A stretch of DNA of 64,000 bases from an uncultured Spirochaetaceae bacterium (GCA_902802305.1 CADCLG010000007.1:62001-126000); one strand, 5' to 3'. Counted from the first letter of the stretch, positions 17,686 to 26,299 are shown. Made by a program: numbers and translations. The notes: generated by a model from the letters alone, not told the origin.

Positions 17686-18825
17686 ATGAAAGTTTTAATT
17701 TTATCCTGTAATACAGGAGGCGGACATAATTCGGCAGCTAATGCAATTAAAGAAGTATTTGACGAAAGAGGTCATTTTTGCCGCGTAATGGATGCACTTT
17801 CTTTTGGCGGACAAAAGGCTTCTGATTTGGTTTGTGATACTTACATAGAAATGGTAAAGAAAACGCCAAAACTTTTTGGTGAGATTTATAAAATGGGAAA
17901 CAAAATTGGTCAGTTCAATCAGGAAAATGGAAAACACCGTTCACCAATTTATTATGTAAATAAACTCTATGCAGATGCTCTGGAAGAATATATTAATCAG
18001 AATAAATATGACTTAGTAATCTGTGTTCATATCTTCCCGGCTGAGGCAATGACCAGTTTGAAAAAGCATAACAAGATTCACATTCCATTTTATTTTGTGG
18101 CAACAGATTATTATTGCCCTCCTATGCTTGAGGAAACAACCCCTGATGCAATTTTTATAGCCCACAAGGACAGTACTTTTACTTACCTGAAGCATGGGGT
18201 AGATAAAAATCTGCTGATTCCAACTGGCATTCCGGTTTCGCAAAAGTTTCTTACTAAAAAGGATAAGGCTGAAATACGAAAAGAACTCGGTCTGAATATG
18301 ACTGATGAAGTTTTCCTTCTTATGAGCGGAAGTATGGGTTACGGTGATTTACTTGATACAACCCGTTATATTTTTGATAATGGAAATGATAATACAAGAA
18401 TCATTGCAATCACAGGTCATAATGAAGAACTTTATAAAGAGCTTGAATCTACTTTTAAAAATGAAAAAAGACTGATTCTGGTTGGATTTACAAACAATGT
18501 TCCTGATTATATGGATGCCTGCGACCTTCTTCTTACAAAACCGGGCGGACTTTCTAGTACAGAAGCTCTGGCAAAAGGTGTTGCCCTCATTCATACAACG
18601 CCAATTCCCGGCTGCGAATCTGAAAATGTACAGTTCTTTACGGAACATCATCTTTCGGTTTGTGCAACAGAAGCTTCAGATGCAGGAAGGCTGGCACTTG
18701 CTGTAATGAAGGATAAGTTTTTGCAGAATCAAATACTGGAAGCACAAAACAATTACCGCTGCATTAATTCTGCAAAACAGATTGTGGATTATTCTGAATC
18801 CCGTTCATCTACAGGTTCTGAATAA
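17686..18825 (+). CDS. Processive diacylglycerol glycosyltransferase-like (MGDG synthase / UgtP family)
   Basis: A 379-residue GT-B glycosyltransferase of the family that transfers glucose or galactose from a UDP-sugar to diacylglycerol to make membrane glycolipids. The N-terminal domain starts with LILSCNTGGGHNSAANAI (residues 4-21; the MGDG-synthase SxGGGHxxAA motif). The C-terminal nucleotide-sugar domain has LMSGSMGYGD, VGFTNNVPDYMDACDLLLTKPGGLSSTEALAKGVALI (about 265-305), with the family's KPGGLT-like signature reading KPGGLSSTEA. The start has a GGAGG box. Its 3' end overlaps the convergent PrsW gene by 37 bases, and both frames code there. Confidence 0.85.
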   Translation: MKVLILSCNTGGGHNSAANAIKEVFDERGHFCRVMDALSFGGQKASDLVCDTYIEMVKKTPKLFGEIYKMGNKIGQFNQENGKHRSPIYYVNKLYADALEEYINQNKYDLVICVHIFPAEAMTSLKKHNKIHIPFYFVATDYYCPPMLEETTPDAIFIAHKDSTFTYLKHGVDKNLLIPTGIPVSQKFLTKKDKAEIRKELGLNMTDEVFLLMSGSMGYGDLLDTTRYIFDNGNDNTRIIAITGHNEELYKELESTFKNEKRLILVGFTNNVPDYMDACDLLLTKPGGLSSTEALAKGVALIHTTPIPGCESENVQFFTEHHLSVCATEASDAGRLALAVMKDKFLQNQILEAQNNYRCINSAKQIVDYSESRSSTGSE

Positions 18826-19565
18826 TAAACATCATTATCAGAAGGAGACGGTCTATAAGTTTGTTCACCATAAAATGATTCATCTTTTTTGGACTGTTTT
18901 CTAATAAGCTTCAAACTTATTATATCAAGGAAAATTACATAAAAGATGAATAAGTATGTAAGGTTTCCTGCCTGTTCTGACAGAAGAAAATCATAAATTC
19001 CATGCAATATGGTCGGAATAAGAAGTGCTTTGATTTTTGCCAGACCTATAAATTTTTTGTTTACGGAACGCATTTTTGCACGACTCATATAATATCCCAT
19101 AAAGAGACCAAATGTGGTATGCCCTGGGATTGAGAAAATCGCTCTTGAAATGGAAACGCCGGTTCCATAATCAATTACATACATTACATTTTCTATTGCC
19201 GCAAATCCAAGAGAAGCAGAAGCCCCGTAAACAATTCCATCAAAAGTATGGTCAAAATCCTTGCTTTTCCATACAAAAAATAGAAATACCAGCCATTTTG
19301 AAAGCTCTTCAATCAGCGCAACGCCAACGGTGTTTTCCATAAAGGCATATTTTATAGTTTCCGGGTCATAATATTGCTGAAGAATACTTTCCATTCCACT
19401 TTCAATAAAGCCACAGGGTAAAGCAAAGATTGCCCCCATCAGCATGACTTTTAAAACAAACCTGATTGGTTCTCTCTCGTTTTTATCTGCCCTATAAATA
19501 TACAAGAAAATAAAAAGAACTGGTAAAAGTGCTGGAATTAGAACAGCCCATAAAAAAGCGCGCAA
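18789..19565 (-). CDS. prsW: PrsW-family intramembrane metalloprotease
   Basis: A 258-residue membrane protein with about eight helices and the PrsW motifs: EELSKW (family EExxK), FDGIVYGASASLGFAAIENVMYV (family DGIIYGA-GFAxxEN), and GHTTFGLFMGYYMSR (family HxxfGxxxG). In Gram-positives PrsW starts anti-sigma-factor cleavage; the spirochaete role is unknown. I place the start at the TTG at 19565 because a GGAGG box lies 7 nt upstream. The longer frame would start before that box. The C-terminal tail is soluble and acidic (PSPSDNDVYYSEPVDERDSE) and is encoded opposite the end of the glycosyltransferase gene. Confidence 0.8.
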   Translation of the reverse strand: MRAFLWAVLIPALLPVLFIFLYIYRADKNEREPIRFVLKVMLMGAIFALPCGFIESGMESILQQYYDPETIKYAFMENTVGVALIEELSKWLVFLFFVWKSKDFDHTFDGIVYGASASLGFAAIENVMYVIDYGTGVSISRAIFSIPGHTTFGLFMGYYMSRAKMRSVNKKFIGLAKIKALLIPTILHGIYDFLLSEQAGNLTYLFIFYVIFLDIISLKLIRKQSKKDESFYGEQTYRPSPSDNDVYYSEPVDERDSE

Positions 19566-19694
19566 GGTAAACCTCCACAAATAATCACAAATATTTTTTT
19601 TGATAACTTCAATATTATATTATTGCATTTTTTATGTATATATAATAGTTTTAAAAAGAATGTTATTAAAATAATAAAAATATGGGAGTTTGAG

Positions 19695-20834
19695 ATGAAA
19701 AAAGTAATTTTCTTTTGTATCTTATCTTTGCTGGTCTTAACATCATGTCTAAGCACAAAATCCGTTCAACTGGAACCTATTGAATTTGATGTTGTAAAAT
19801 CTCATAACGGAAGATTTGAATATCAGGTAGATCCGCGCATTGAACTTATGGCAATAATCTGCCGCCTTACGGGATACAATGTATTCAACTATAATTATAA
19901 TGGTGATAATCTTTATTTAACACAGGTTGATTCCTTCTTTGCAAAATATAAAGATGAAAGTGTTATAAAAACTGCACAGGGATTTATGGACCGAGACGTA
20001 TGGGGTGATGCTTTCATTTCTCTTGCCTATCACATTAAACCTGATTTCAGTGGAACTATTGTTTCTATGAAGCCTCTTCCAACGACACTCAATCCTCAAT
20101 GGGAAAAAATCGGTTCAAGTTCAATAAATACTTTTGTAAAGCAGGTTCATGATTTTGCAATAAAATCTAATTTTACAAGATTCTATGCAGTAAACAGAAG
20201 TGATTATCTTTCTAACATTGTCTGGCTGGATGACGGTTTTGAAAAGAAAAATGTTGGTACCTGGGCAGAAGACTTTTTTAAGGGAATCGACATTGGAGAA
20301 ACAACTGTCGTATCAAGTCGGGTTATTGTAGGCTGGAATCTTTATGATTTTGCAGGTGATTCTGACGGCAAAAGAAGTTCTTATGTTGCTTCTTATCCAG
20401 GTGCTTACTATGCTGATATGACAGGTGCGTATTTTTCATTATATATTCAAGACTATCTTAATCAGAACTGGGATACTGTAAAAGATACTTATACTAAGTT
20501 CTTAAAATCACTTTTGAAAAAATTGCATCCTGAAGATGACCCGAAAGTATATGACAAACGTGAAGTTACCCGTAATGATTTAGCTGCAGATTTAAGTATT
20601 TACTGTTATATTGCCTATCTGGAAGATAATATTGCGACAGCAAAAGAGGATGATGACTATTTCAAACCAAATTACGATGCATATTATGCTTATTTTGAAA
20701 AAAGTATCGGTGATGTTTTCCTAAAATGTATGGACTTATTGAAGGAATATAAAGAAAACCGTGATAAGTATCCTGAATTCAAGGACTTTTATCCTCGATT
20801 AAATGATTACGTTAATTCTTTACCTGCAGAGTAA
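19695..20834 (+). CDS. DUF4932-like lipoprotein
   Basis: A 379-residue exported lipoprotein: MKKVIFFCILSLLVLTSC gives a lipobox L-T-S-C. The body starts with EYQVDPRIELMAIICRLTGYNVFNYN, the characteristic opening of DUF4932 proteins ('vDprIELLavi-RLagy-eY'). It continues with a region on a small catalytic-protease-like scaffold (FFAKYKDESVIKTA, DRDVWGDAFISLAYHI). Whether it is enzymatic is not known and no HExxH is visible. I use the ATG at 19695, preceded by GGGAG, not the upstream in-frame ATG at 19623. It is followed 45 nt later by an S41 peptidase lipoprotein and may be co-expressed with it. Confidence 0.65.
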   Translation: MKKVIFFCILSLLVLTSCLSTKSVQLEPIEFDVVKSHNGRFEYQVDPRIELMAIICRLTGYNVFNYNYNGDNLYLTQVDSFFAKYKDESVIKTAQGFMDRDVWGDAFISLAYHIKPDFSGTIVSMKPLPTTLNPQWEKIGSSSINTFVKQVHDFAIKSNFTRFYAVNRSDYLSNIVWLDDGFEKKNVGTWAEDFFKGIDIGETTVVSSRVIVGWNLYDFAGDSDGKRSSYVASYPGAYYADMTGAYFSLYIQDYLNQNWDTVKDTYTKFLKSLLKKLHPEDDPKVYDKREVTRNDLAADLSIYCYIAYLEDNIATAKEDDDYFKPNYDAYYAYFEKSIGDVFLKCMDLLKEYKENRDKYPEFKDFYPRLNDYVNSLPAE

Positions 20835-20879
20835 AAAATATTTACAGAAAAATTGATACCAAGAAAAACAGAGGGAAAT

Positions 20880-22430
20880 ATGAAAAAAAAATCTATTGCT
20901 TTATTACTTGCCGGAGCTTGTTTTGCTCTTACTGTCAGCCTGACTTCCTGTGCATCAAATCAGCTTGCAGAAGGTGAAGAACTGGTTGAATACAAGGACA
21001 TAAATTATACGGTTTATAATAAAAAACAGCTTACAGAGCAGGAATTACGTGAAGACTGTGACATGCTCAAATATGTTATCTACAATACTTATGCAGGTAT
21101 TGATGAAGCAATTTCTCTTGGTTTTGATTTGGATGCCACTATAGAGGAAATCTATCAGGAATCATTAAAAAACAAAGAATTAGGATATTATAAAGCCGGT
21201 GATTTCCAGTCTACTGCTGCAAGAATTATGTCAAAAAGAATTACTAATTCAGACCAGCATCTGTCTATAAGCGGTTACAGTATCAAAGATTCTCTGCTTC
21301 TTTTTTATTCCAAGGTTTATTTTGAAAAGCAGGGTGAAAAATATTTTGTTAAAAAATCCGAGGAAGAAAATATAAAAGAAGGAATGGAGTTTACCGGTCC
21401 AGAAAATAATCTTTTTGAAATCCTCACTGATGACGGCATTCTCTACCGCTACGGAGTTATGACTACAAAAAAACTTAGATCTGCACTGCTTTCTGTAAAC
21501 AACGAAACTTATACGGTAAAAGTTGAAAATGAAAAAGCAATTTTTACAAAAGAGTCCTGGACCGGCCTGAAAGAAACAAAAGATACTCTTTATATGTCTT
21601 TGGGTGATTGTTCTCAGGTTTTTGGTATAGCAAACAATGCTTCCATAAGTGATTCTTATTGGGAAAAATATCTGGATAATATTGCTAAAGCAGCGGCTGG
21701 CAAAAAGAATATTATTTTTGATTTAAGAAGTAATCCGGGCGGATATTTCCAGTTCCCGGCAAAAATGCTTTCGGCTGCTTATTACAATCAGCATACAGAT
21801 AAAGATTATCAGAATAATATGCAATCACTTTTTAATAATAAAATCTGTGAGGGCTGTACAATGCTGGTTTCTCCATTTACCATGCAGAGTGAAAAGGAAT
21901 GGCTTGAGAAATCGGTAAGCAATCAGTTCTCTTTGTATAAACCGGAAGTTGTTGATTATTTCAAGGATTACTGGAAGCACATGCAATACAGACCAATCCG
22001 AAAACACATTCCTCTTGATTATTTTGCCTCTACTTTTGAAGATTTTCCTGAGCCAGATTTTAAGGGAGATGTTTATGTCCTAATTAATCGTGGTACGGGG
22101 TCTGCAGCAGAGTTTGGAACGGGAATGACATATTTACTTCAAGATAAGGGCATAAAAGTTCATCTTATCGGCGAAAACTCCTGGGGCGGAATAAAATACG
22201 GCGGAATGTGGTCTAATTCAATGCCAAACAGTGGACTTTGGATAAGAGCTGGCATTTATTTTGGAGAATCGCCAATAGTTCAAAATAATCCAAACTGGCA
22301 TGGCGAAGGCAACGGCTGGTTCCCTGATTATTGGGCAACAAATGAAACAATCCTAAATACCTTGGAAAATCTTACCGGCGACTTGGAATTAAAGACAGTT
22401 CTAGCCGGATTGGGAAAAGAGTTGCTATAA
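20880..22430 (+). CDS. S41-family (C-terminal-processing-like) serine peptidase lipoprotein
   Basis: A 516-residue exported protein. The signal MKKKSIALLLAGACFALTVSLTSCAS ends in a lipobox (L-T-S-C). An S41 peptidase domain lies in the second half: NIIFDLRSNPGGYFQFPAKML (the DLRxNxGG strand-turn that forms the oxyanion hole) and DVYVLINRGTGSAAEFGTGMTYLL, where the Ser of GTGSAAEF is the expected nucleophile. Later GENSWGGIKYGGMW resembles the segment that follows the catalytic site in this family. There is no PDZ domain obvious, so it is closer to tricorn-core/retinoid-binding-like S41 members than to classical CtpA. GAGGGA precedes the ATG at 20880. Confidence 0.7.
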   Translation: MKKKSIALLLAGACFALTVSLTSCASNQLAEGEELVEYKDINYTVYNKKQLTEQELREDCDMLKYVIYNTYAGIDEAISLGFDLDATIEEIYQESLKNKELGYYKAGDFQSTAARIMSKRITNSDQHLSISGYSIKDSLLLFYSKVYFEKQGEKYFVKKSEEENIKEGMEFTGPENNLFEILTDDGILYRYGVMTTKKLRSALLSVNNETYTVKVENEKAIFTKESWTGLKETKDTLYMSLGDCSQVFGIANNASISDSYWEKYLDNIAKAAAGKKNIIFDLRSNPGGYFQFPAKMLSAAYYNQHTDKDYQNNMQSLFNNKICEGCTMLVSPFTMQSEKEWLEKSVSNQFSLYKPEVVDYFKDYWKHMQYRPIRKHIPLDYFASTFEDFPEPDFKGDVYVLINRGTGSAAEFGTGMTYLLQDKGIKVHLIGENSWGGIKYGGMWSNSMPNSGLWIRAGIYFGESPIVQNNPNWHGEGNGWFPDYWATNETILNTLENLTGDLELKTVLAGLGKELL

Positions 22431-22462
22431 AGTCGAACTTAGTAGAAATTGCTCTATGAGGC

Positions 22463-22561
22463 AAAAAAAAACCGCGTGATTTGCACCACGCGGGAAAATA
22501 TATTTAATCATTCCGGAGCTTTGCTACGACGGAATGTTAGGAACCTATCATCATAGGTTCG
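22463..22561 (-). ncRNA. Candidate small RNA of about 98 nt (three stem-loops)
   Basis: On the minus strand a promoter TTGTAA - 17 nt - TAAAAT (22596-22568) predicts transcription starting at about 22561. The RNA would start directly with an 8-bp hairpin (GAACCTAT / ATAGGTTC, 22541-22560). It continues with a 7-bp hairpin (CATTCCG / CGGAATG, 22509-22536) and ends in a 7-bp GC-rich stem (CCGCGTG / CACGCGG, 22472-22493) followed by nine T residues. No protein frame of note lies on the transcript. It resembles no common RNA (6S, SRP, tmRNA, RNase P) that I can recognise. It lies in a 450-base gap; the rest of the gap (22600-22860) shows only two AT-rich palindromes. Confidence 0.5.
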
Positions 22562-22567
22562 GATGTT

Positions 22568-22596
22568 ATTTTACAAAAGAAAGCTGTAAATTACAA
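22568..22596 (-). promoter_or_regulatory. Promoter of the candidate small RNA
   Basis: -35 TTGTAA (22591-22596), spacer of exactly 17 nt, -10 TAAAAT (22568-22573), reading to the left. Confidence 0.5.
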
Positions 22597-22664
22597 TAAA
22601 ATATTTTTGAGTAATATTTTTTATAATCGCTTCCACTTATTTTAGAATTAGACCCTTGTGAACC

Positions 22665-22706
22665 GTTCAAGATTCCAATTTGGAATCTTAGAATATCAAG
22701 ATATTC
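22665..22706. repeat. Two adjacent AT-rich palindromes
   Basis: GATTCCAATTTGGAATC and AGAATATCAAGATATTCT lie side by side in the gap upstream of the AAA ATPase gene. They could be regulator-binding sites or the remnant of a repeat. Nothing else in 22600-22860 is recognisable. Confidence 0.4.
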
Positions 22707-22880
22707 TGCACGAATAAGCTGAAAACAGAAACTCTGAGAAGCAGTTGAGTTCACGATTTTTGTATAATGTATGTGACTATGAAGATTTAAACATATTATT
22801 CTTTTATACAATTACTTTTACTCTGTAAATTTCATTATTCTTCTATTATAATTGAGTTATAAATTTATTAGGATATAAAA

Positions 22881-24158
22881 ATGGCAAAACTTCGTGTAAA
22901 AAACTTTGGACCGATAAAAGAAGGATTCTCAGAAAATGATGGATTTATGGAAATAACTCCTGTTACAGTTATTTGCGGTAATCAGGCAACAGGTAAGAGT
23001 ACGATTGCTAAGTTGTATTCTACTCTTACTTGGCTTGAGAAATCTTTAGTAAAATCTTCTTTAGGTAAAAAAACTATACCAGAAACAGATTTTGTTTCTT
23101 TTTGTTCGGAACAACGATTACATGAATATTTTATAGATTCAACCGAAATAGAATATATTGGAGAAACATGCATCTTTACATACAAAAATAAAAAGTTCAA
23201 TCTAGATTTTGTAAATGATTTCAATACTGCTTTAAAAAAATATAATCGACCAAAAATTATGTATATACCTTCTGAGAGAAATCTTCTTGCAGCAATAGAT
23301 GATGCTGAAAATATAAAAAATCTTCCTCTTATGCTTTCCATTTTGTTAGAAGAATATAACAGAGCAAAAAAGAAATCAGAAACGGGAATGTTTGAACTTC
23401 CTATTTCTAATGTAAAACTATTGTATGATTCTAATTCTCTTACGACTAAGGTTTTAACAGAAAATGGTGAAATCAATATTTTAAATTCATCAAGTGGAAT
23501 ACAATCTGTTGCACCACTTTCTTTGGTCACGAGATTTCTTGCTAATTCTATCACAACAGATTTTCTTGGAAATCTAAAACTTTTAAGTATAAATGAACGT
23601 AATCAAATAAAAGATTGGTTATTACAAAATACAGAAAATCAAGAAGATGCAGAAATGACTGTTAATTTATTTAACCAGTTATTGTATGGTCAAAGAGTAA
23701 GTGATTCAATCAAAAACAAACTATCTATTCTTTTACATTTCTTTTTCAATACTTGTTTTATCAACATCGTTGAAGAACCAGAACAGAATCTTTATCCAGA
23801 ATCGCAGGGCAAAGTTCTTTTTGAACTATTGGAGTGTTTGAACACAAATAAGAACAATCAACTGATTATAACTACACATAGTCCGTATATGCTTTCGTAT
23901 TTGACACAGAGCGCAAAGGCTGCAGAGCTGTTACAAAAAGGAGTACCGGCTGAAAAAATTGAAAAAATTGTTCCTGTAAAATCAACAGTTTCGGGAGAAA
24001 AGATTTCTATCTATGAAACAAAAGAAGATGGCTCGATAAAATTACTTAAACCATACGAGGGTCTTCCTTCTGATGAGAATCTTTTAAATGAGGCGTTGGC
24101 ATCTGGGAATGAAAGATTTGCATCATTACTTGATTTGGAGGAAGCGTTTTGCCAATAG
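22881..24158 (+). CDS. AAA ATPase (AAA_15/OLD-like, SMC-type fold), defence-type
   Basis: A 425-residue ABC/SMC-type ATPase. The N-terminus MAKLRVKNFGPIKEG and Walker A GNQATGKST (33-41) are typical of AAA_15/OLD-like 'overcoming lysogeny' ATPases. The C-terminal half has an ABC-signature-like SSSGIQSVAPL and Walker B/D-loop VEEPEQNLYPESQGKVLFELL with THSPYMLSYL as the switch region. There is no C-terminal Toprim nuclease domain as in OLD or GajA; the protein ends shortly after the ATPase core. The next gene starts 10 nt before this one ends and encodes a PD-(D/E)XK-like protein, which suggests a two-subunit ATPase-nuclease system comparable in design to Septu or PARIS but with a different effector. 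AGGA lies near the start. Codon use is AT-rich compared with the genes to the left. Confidence 0.75.
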   Translation: MAKLRVKNFGPIKEGFSENDGFMEITPVTVICGNQATGKSTIAKLYSTLTWLEKSLVKSSLGKKTIPETDFVSFCSEQRLHEYFIDSTEIEYIGETCIFTYKNKKFNLDFVNDFNTALKKYNRPKIMYIPSERNLLAAIDDAENIKNLPLMLSILLEEYNRAKKKSETGMFELPISNVKLLYDSNSLTTKVLTENGEINILNSSSGIQSVAPLSLVTRFLANSITTDFLGNLKLLSINERNQIKDWLLQNTENQEDAEMTVNLFNQLLYGQRVSDSIKNKLSILLHFFFNTCFINIVEEPEQNLYPESQGKVLFELLECLNTNKNNQLIITTHSPYMLSYLTQSAKAAELLQKGVPAEKIEKIVPVKSTVSGEKISIYETKEDGSIKLLKPYEGLPSDENLLNEALASGNERFASLLDLEEAFCQ

Positions 24159-24661
24159 ATTTTTTTGAATATGCAGAGAATGTAAACCCTGTAGAACAAT
24201 TTGGTCTTATTGATCCAGATGATAAGGATGGAAAAAAGCCTGTTGAAATATCATACGATGATTCGCAAAGATGGAATGCAAATGTTATTTGTAATAATCG
24301 AGAAGATTATTTATTTGTTCCAATTGACAACAATTCAGATATTTCAATTACAAGATTGAACGAGAAAAACGAAGAAGAATCTGATAATCGTTGCGATGCA
24401 ATGCTTGGAACAGAAAAAACGGTTTGTTTTATCGAATTGAAAAATGAAAGGGAACAATGGCTATCACATGCAATAAAGCAATTGGAAAGCACAATAGAAT
24501 TATTTGGCGATAATATCCAAAAGTATAAGTTTAAGAAAGCTTATGCTTGTAATCTCAATCATCCAAATTCAAGTGCACTTTATAGCAATGCCCAGAGCAG
24601 TTTTTACAAAAAACACAAAATAGTATTAAGGACTAAGACTGAGGTAAGTGAGTTGGAATAA
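24149..24661 (+). CDS. Putative PD-(D/E)XK-like nuclease partner of the AAA ATPase
   Basis: A 170-residue protein I do not recognise by family. The segment NRCDAMLGTEKTVCFIELKNEREQWLSHAIKQL (80-112) has the layout of a PD-(D/E)XK active site: Asp83, then a hydrophobic strand with Glu96-x-Lys98, then a helix with Gln111. A second short strand-turn block AYACNLNHPNSSAL follows. The start is a TTG at 24149 with GGAGG 7 nt upstream, and overlaps the end of the ATPase gene by 10 bases. This implies co-translation and a stoichiometric complex. Its stop abuts the stop of the convergent PIN-like gene. Nuclease activity is an inference from the motif only. Confidence 0.5.
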   Translation: MPIDFFEYAENVNPVEQFGLIDPDDKDGKKPVEISYDDSQRWNANVICNNREDYLFVPIDNNSDISITRLNEKNEEESDNRCDAMLGTEKTVCFIELKNEREQWLSHAIKQLESTIELFGDNIQKYKFKKAYACNLNHPNSSALYSNAQSSFYKKHKIVLRTKTEVSELE

Positions 24662-25615
24662 TTAATCTGTTTCCGTAATGACGTTTTTGAAGTCTTCAAA
24701 AGTCAGTATATCAGTTTTTAATTTAAGTTCAGATTTACTAACTAAAAGTCTTTCCATCAGATGTTTATCATCTGTAACAAACCATCTACAATATGCAAGA
24801 AATTTGGAATGCTCGTAATCATCCATATCTACATACGAGTTCTTTCGTTTCATTATTCTCATTGTATCTCGATTATAACCAAGACTTGATGAAATTGCCT
24901 GTATTGCTGCTGCTTTTTCAGGCGGCGTCAGAAAAGAGGATATTATGAGATTATAAACAGAATCATAATCTTTTGAATTGATTGCTTCTGCAAATTGTAT
25001 TGATTTAATTTTCAGTTGATTAATCAAAAAGAGTTCAAGTACAGAGAAAATTTCTTTGATTGTTTCTGTTTCGTTATTACAAGGATATTGTGTTTCAATT
25101 TGTAAAGAAATTTCTTGAAAAAGATTATGAATAATCTTTTCACCAATGGAAATATCAATATCTGAATTTATAGTAACATTGGAAAAAGTTTTCTTTATGA
25201 TAGTAATAAAGGCATTATTAATTCCCAAATTATTATAATTTTCCATCTTATGTTTTTCTAATGATTCTGATGGAGTGGGAATCAAATTTTCTATAGATTT
25301 ATATAATTCATTTCGGAGAATATTATCATCATCAATTTTCTTCAACAAGAGTTGTGGCTTACAAAATGTTGTTTCACCTTGCTCATTTATAAGAGTATCA
25401 TTTGTTATTTCAGTAATTATAGAAAATAATAAATCTTTATCTTCTTTAAAATCTTCTGGAATTCTTAATGTTTCTCGTATATTTACTATAGAAAAAACGA
25501 CTTGAAAATTTCTTGATTTTATGTGAATCAAAAAATCATTGTATAACCCTGGATTACTTTTTTTTATGTCTTTTAATCGAGACCATATATTTTGGTCAAA
25601 ATATACTAAATCCAT
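24662..25615 (-). CDS. PIN-like domain protein, probable RNase
   Basis: A 317-residue protein whose two ends together make a PIN-type nuclease site: LVYFDQNIWSRL (first Asp, residue 7) with VVFSIVNIRETLR (Ser and Glu), and at the C-terminus VDMDDYEHSKFLAYCRWFVTDDKHLMERLL (the Asp-rich motif plus the TxDxxL strand). The long middle (about residues 60-250) is a helical insert. PIN nucleases cut RNA and often act as toxins or abortive-infection effectors. ATG 25615 is preferred; an in-frame TTG at 25630 is possible, with TAATAT 8 nt before it. It converges with the ATPase/nuclease pair with no gap between stops. It may be a separate toxin or part of the same module. Confidence 0.55.
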   Translation of the reverse strand: MDLVYFDQNIWSRLKDIKKSNPGLYNDFLIHIKSRNFQVVFSIVNIRETLRIPEDFKEDKDLLFSIITEITNDTLINEQGETTFCKPQLLLKKIDDDNILRNELYKSIENLIPTPSESLEKHKMENYNNLGINNAFITIIKKTFSNVTINSDIDISIGEKIIHNLFQEISLQIETQYPCNNETETIKEIFSVLELFLINQLKIKSIQFAEAINSKDYDSVYNLIISSFLTPPEKAAAIQAISSSLGYNRDTMRIMKRKNSYVDMDDYEHSKFLAYCRWFVTDDKHLMERLLVSKSELKLKTDILTFEDFKNVITETD

Positions 25616-25685
25616 TTTATAATTTCTCAATTGTTTGTATATTACAATAATTCAGTAATTATTTCTGAATAATCAGTTTTTTGAA

Positions 25686-25913
25686 TTAATAAATTCTATC
25701 ACTTGTTGATATAGATAAACCAGCAGCCAGACAAGTATCTCTAAAACATTTTTTTAAACATTCTTGTTTATGTTGTTCATCAAGACCGCTTATTTCTTTT
25801 AAAAATTCGAGAAATTTCATTTCACATTTGTCTATTCTTTCTTTTTGATCTTGTTGATACTGATAATATAGATGAGATTGCGTATAACATGCATATTTTT
25901 CAAAAGGATTCAT
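25686..25913 (-). CDS. Small protein of unknown function
   Basis: A 75-residue polar, probably helical protein with four Cys (residues 9, 30, 53, 57) and a KFLEFLKEISGLDEQHKQECLKKCFRDTCL core. It is judged real because an unusually strong Shine-Dalgarno (AGGAGGAGG) stands 6 nt before the ATG. It lies between the XRE regulator and the PIN-like gene on the same strand, spaced 56 and 70 nt, so the three could be one transcript. I do not recognise it; an antitoxin or adaptor role would be speculation. Confidence 0.55.
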   Translation of the reverse strand: MNPFEKYACYTQSHLYYQYQQDQKERIDKCEMKFLEFLKEISGLDEQHKQECLKKCFRDTCLAAGLSISTSDRIY

Positions 25914-25969
25914 TAGTAACCTCCTCCTAGTAAAAAATATACTATAAAAAGAAAAATACTTCTACTGTT

Positions 25970-26293
25970 TTATAGTCGATTTTCAAAATAATTTATCATA
26001 CTTTGGTTAAGTTTTTCATATAATCCATCTGAAATTTCTTTTACAAATGTCTTTTTATCAAAATTAATTGTATTTGTTGGGCATCCGTGCTGTTCAAAAA
26101 GTTGAGCAGGAGTGATATTCAAAGCATTAGCAATTGCATCAATGGTTTCTGGTTTTGGAAACATATTTCGGCTTTCAATTTCGGAAATATACCCTATTCC
26201 ATATCCGATTTTTTCGGAAAGCTGTTCTTGAGTAAGATTCGCTTTATTACGCCAGTATTTTAGATTTTCTTTGAATATTTCTCTTACACCCAT
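25970..26293 (-). CDS. XRE-family HTH transcriptional regulator
   Basis: A 107-residue protein with an N-terminal Cro/C1-type helix-turn-helix: NLKYWRNKANLTQEQLSEKIGYGIGYISEIESRNMFPKPETIDAIANALNI (residues 9-60), then a short C-terminal helical tail for oligomerisation. It probably regulates the neighbouring small gene and the PIN-like gene, and perhaps itself. No Shine-Dalgarno exists; a TATTAT box ends exactly 6 nt before the ATG, predicting a leaderless mRNA. Confidence 0.85.
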   Translation of the reverse strand: MGVREIFKENLKYWRNKANLTQEQLSEKIGYGIGYISEIESRNMFPKPETIDAIANALNITPAQLFEQHGCPTNTINFDKKTFVKEISDGLYEKLNQSMINYFENRL

Positions 26294-26299
26294 ACAAAT

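Noticed and set aside
22566..22811. An 81-codon open frame on the minus strand upstream of the candidate small RNA
   Set aside because: No Shine-Dalgarno, no family pattern, biased composition, and it contains the two AT-rich palindromes and the small-RNA promoter.
22982..23554. A 190-codon minus-strand frame opposite the AAA ATPase
   Set aside because: Shadow of the ATPase gene; no start signal and no recognisable domain.
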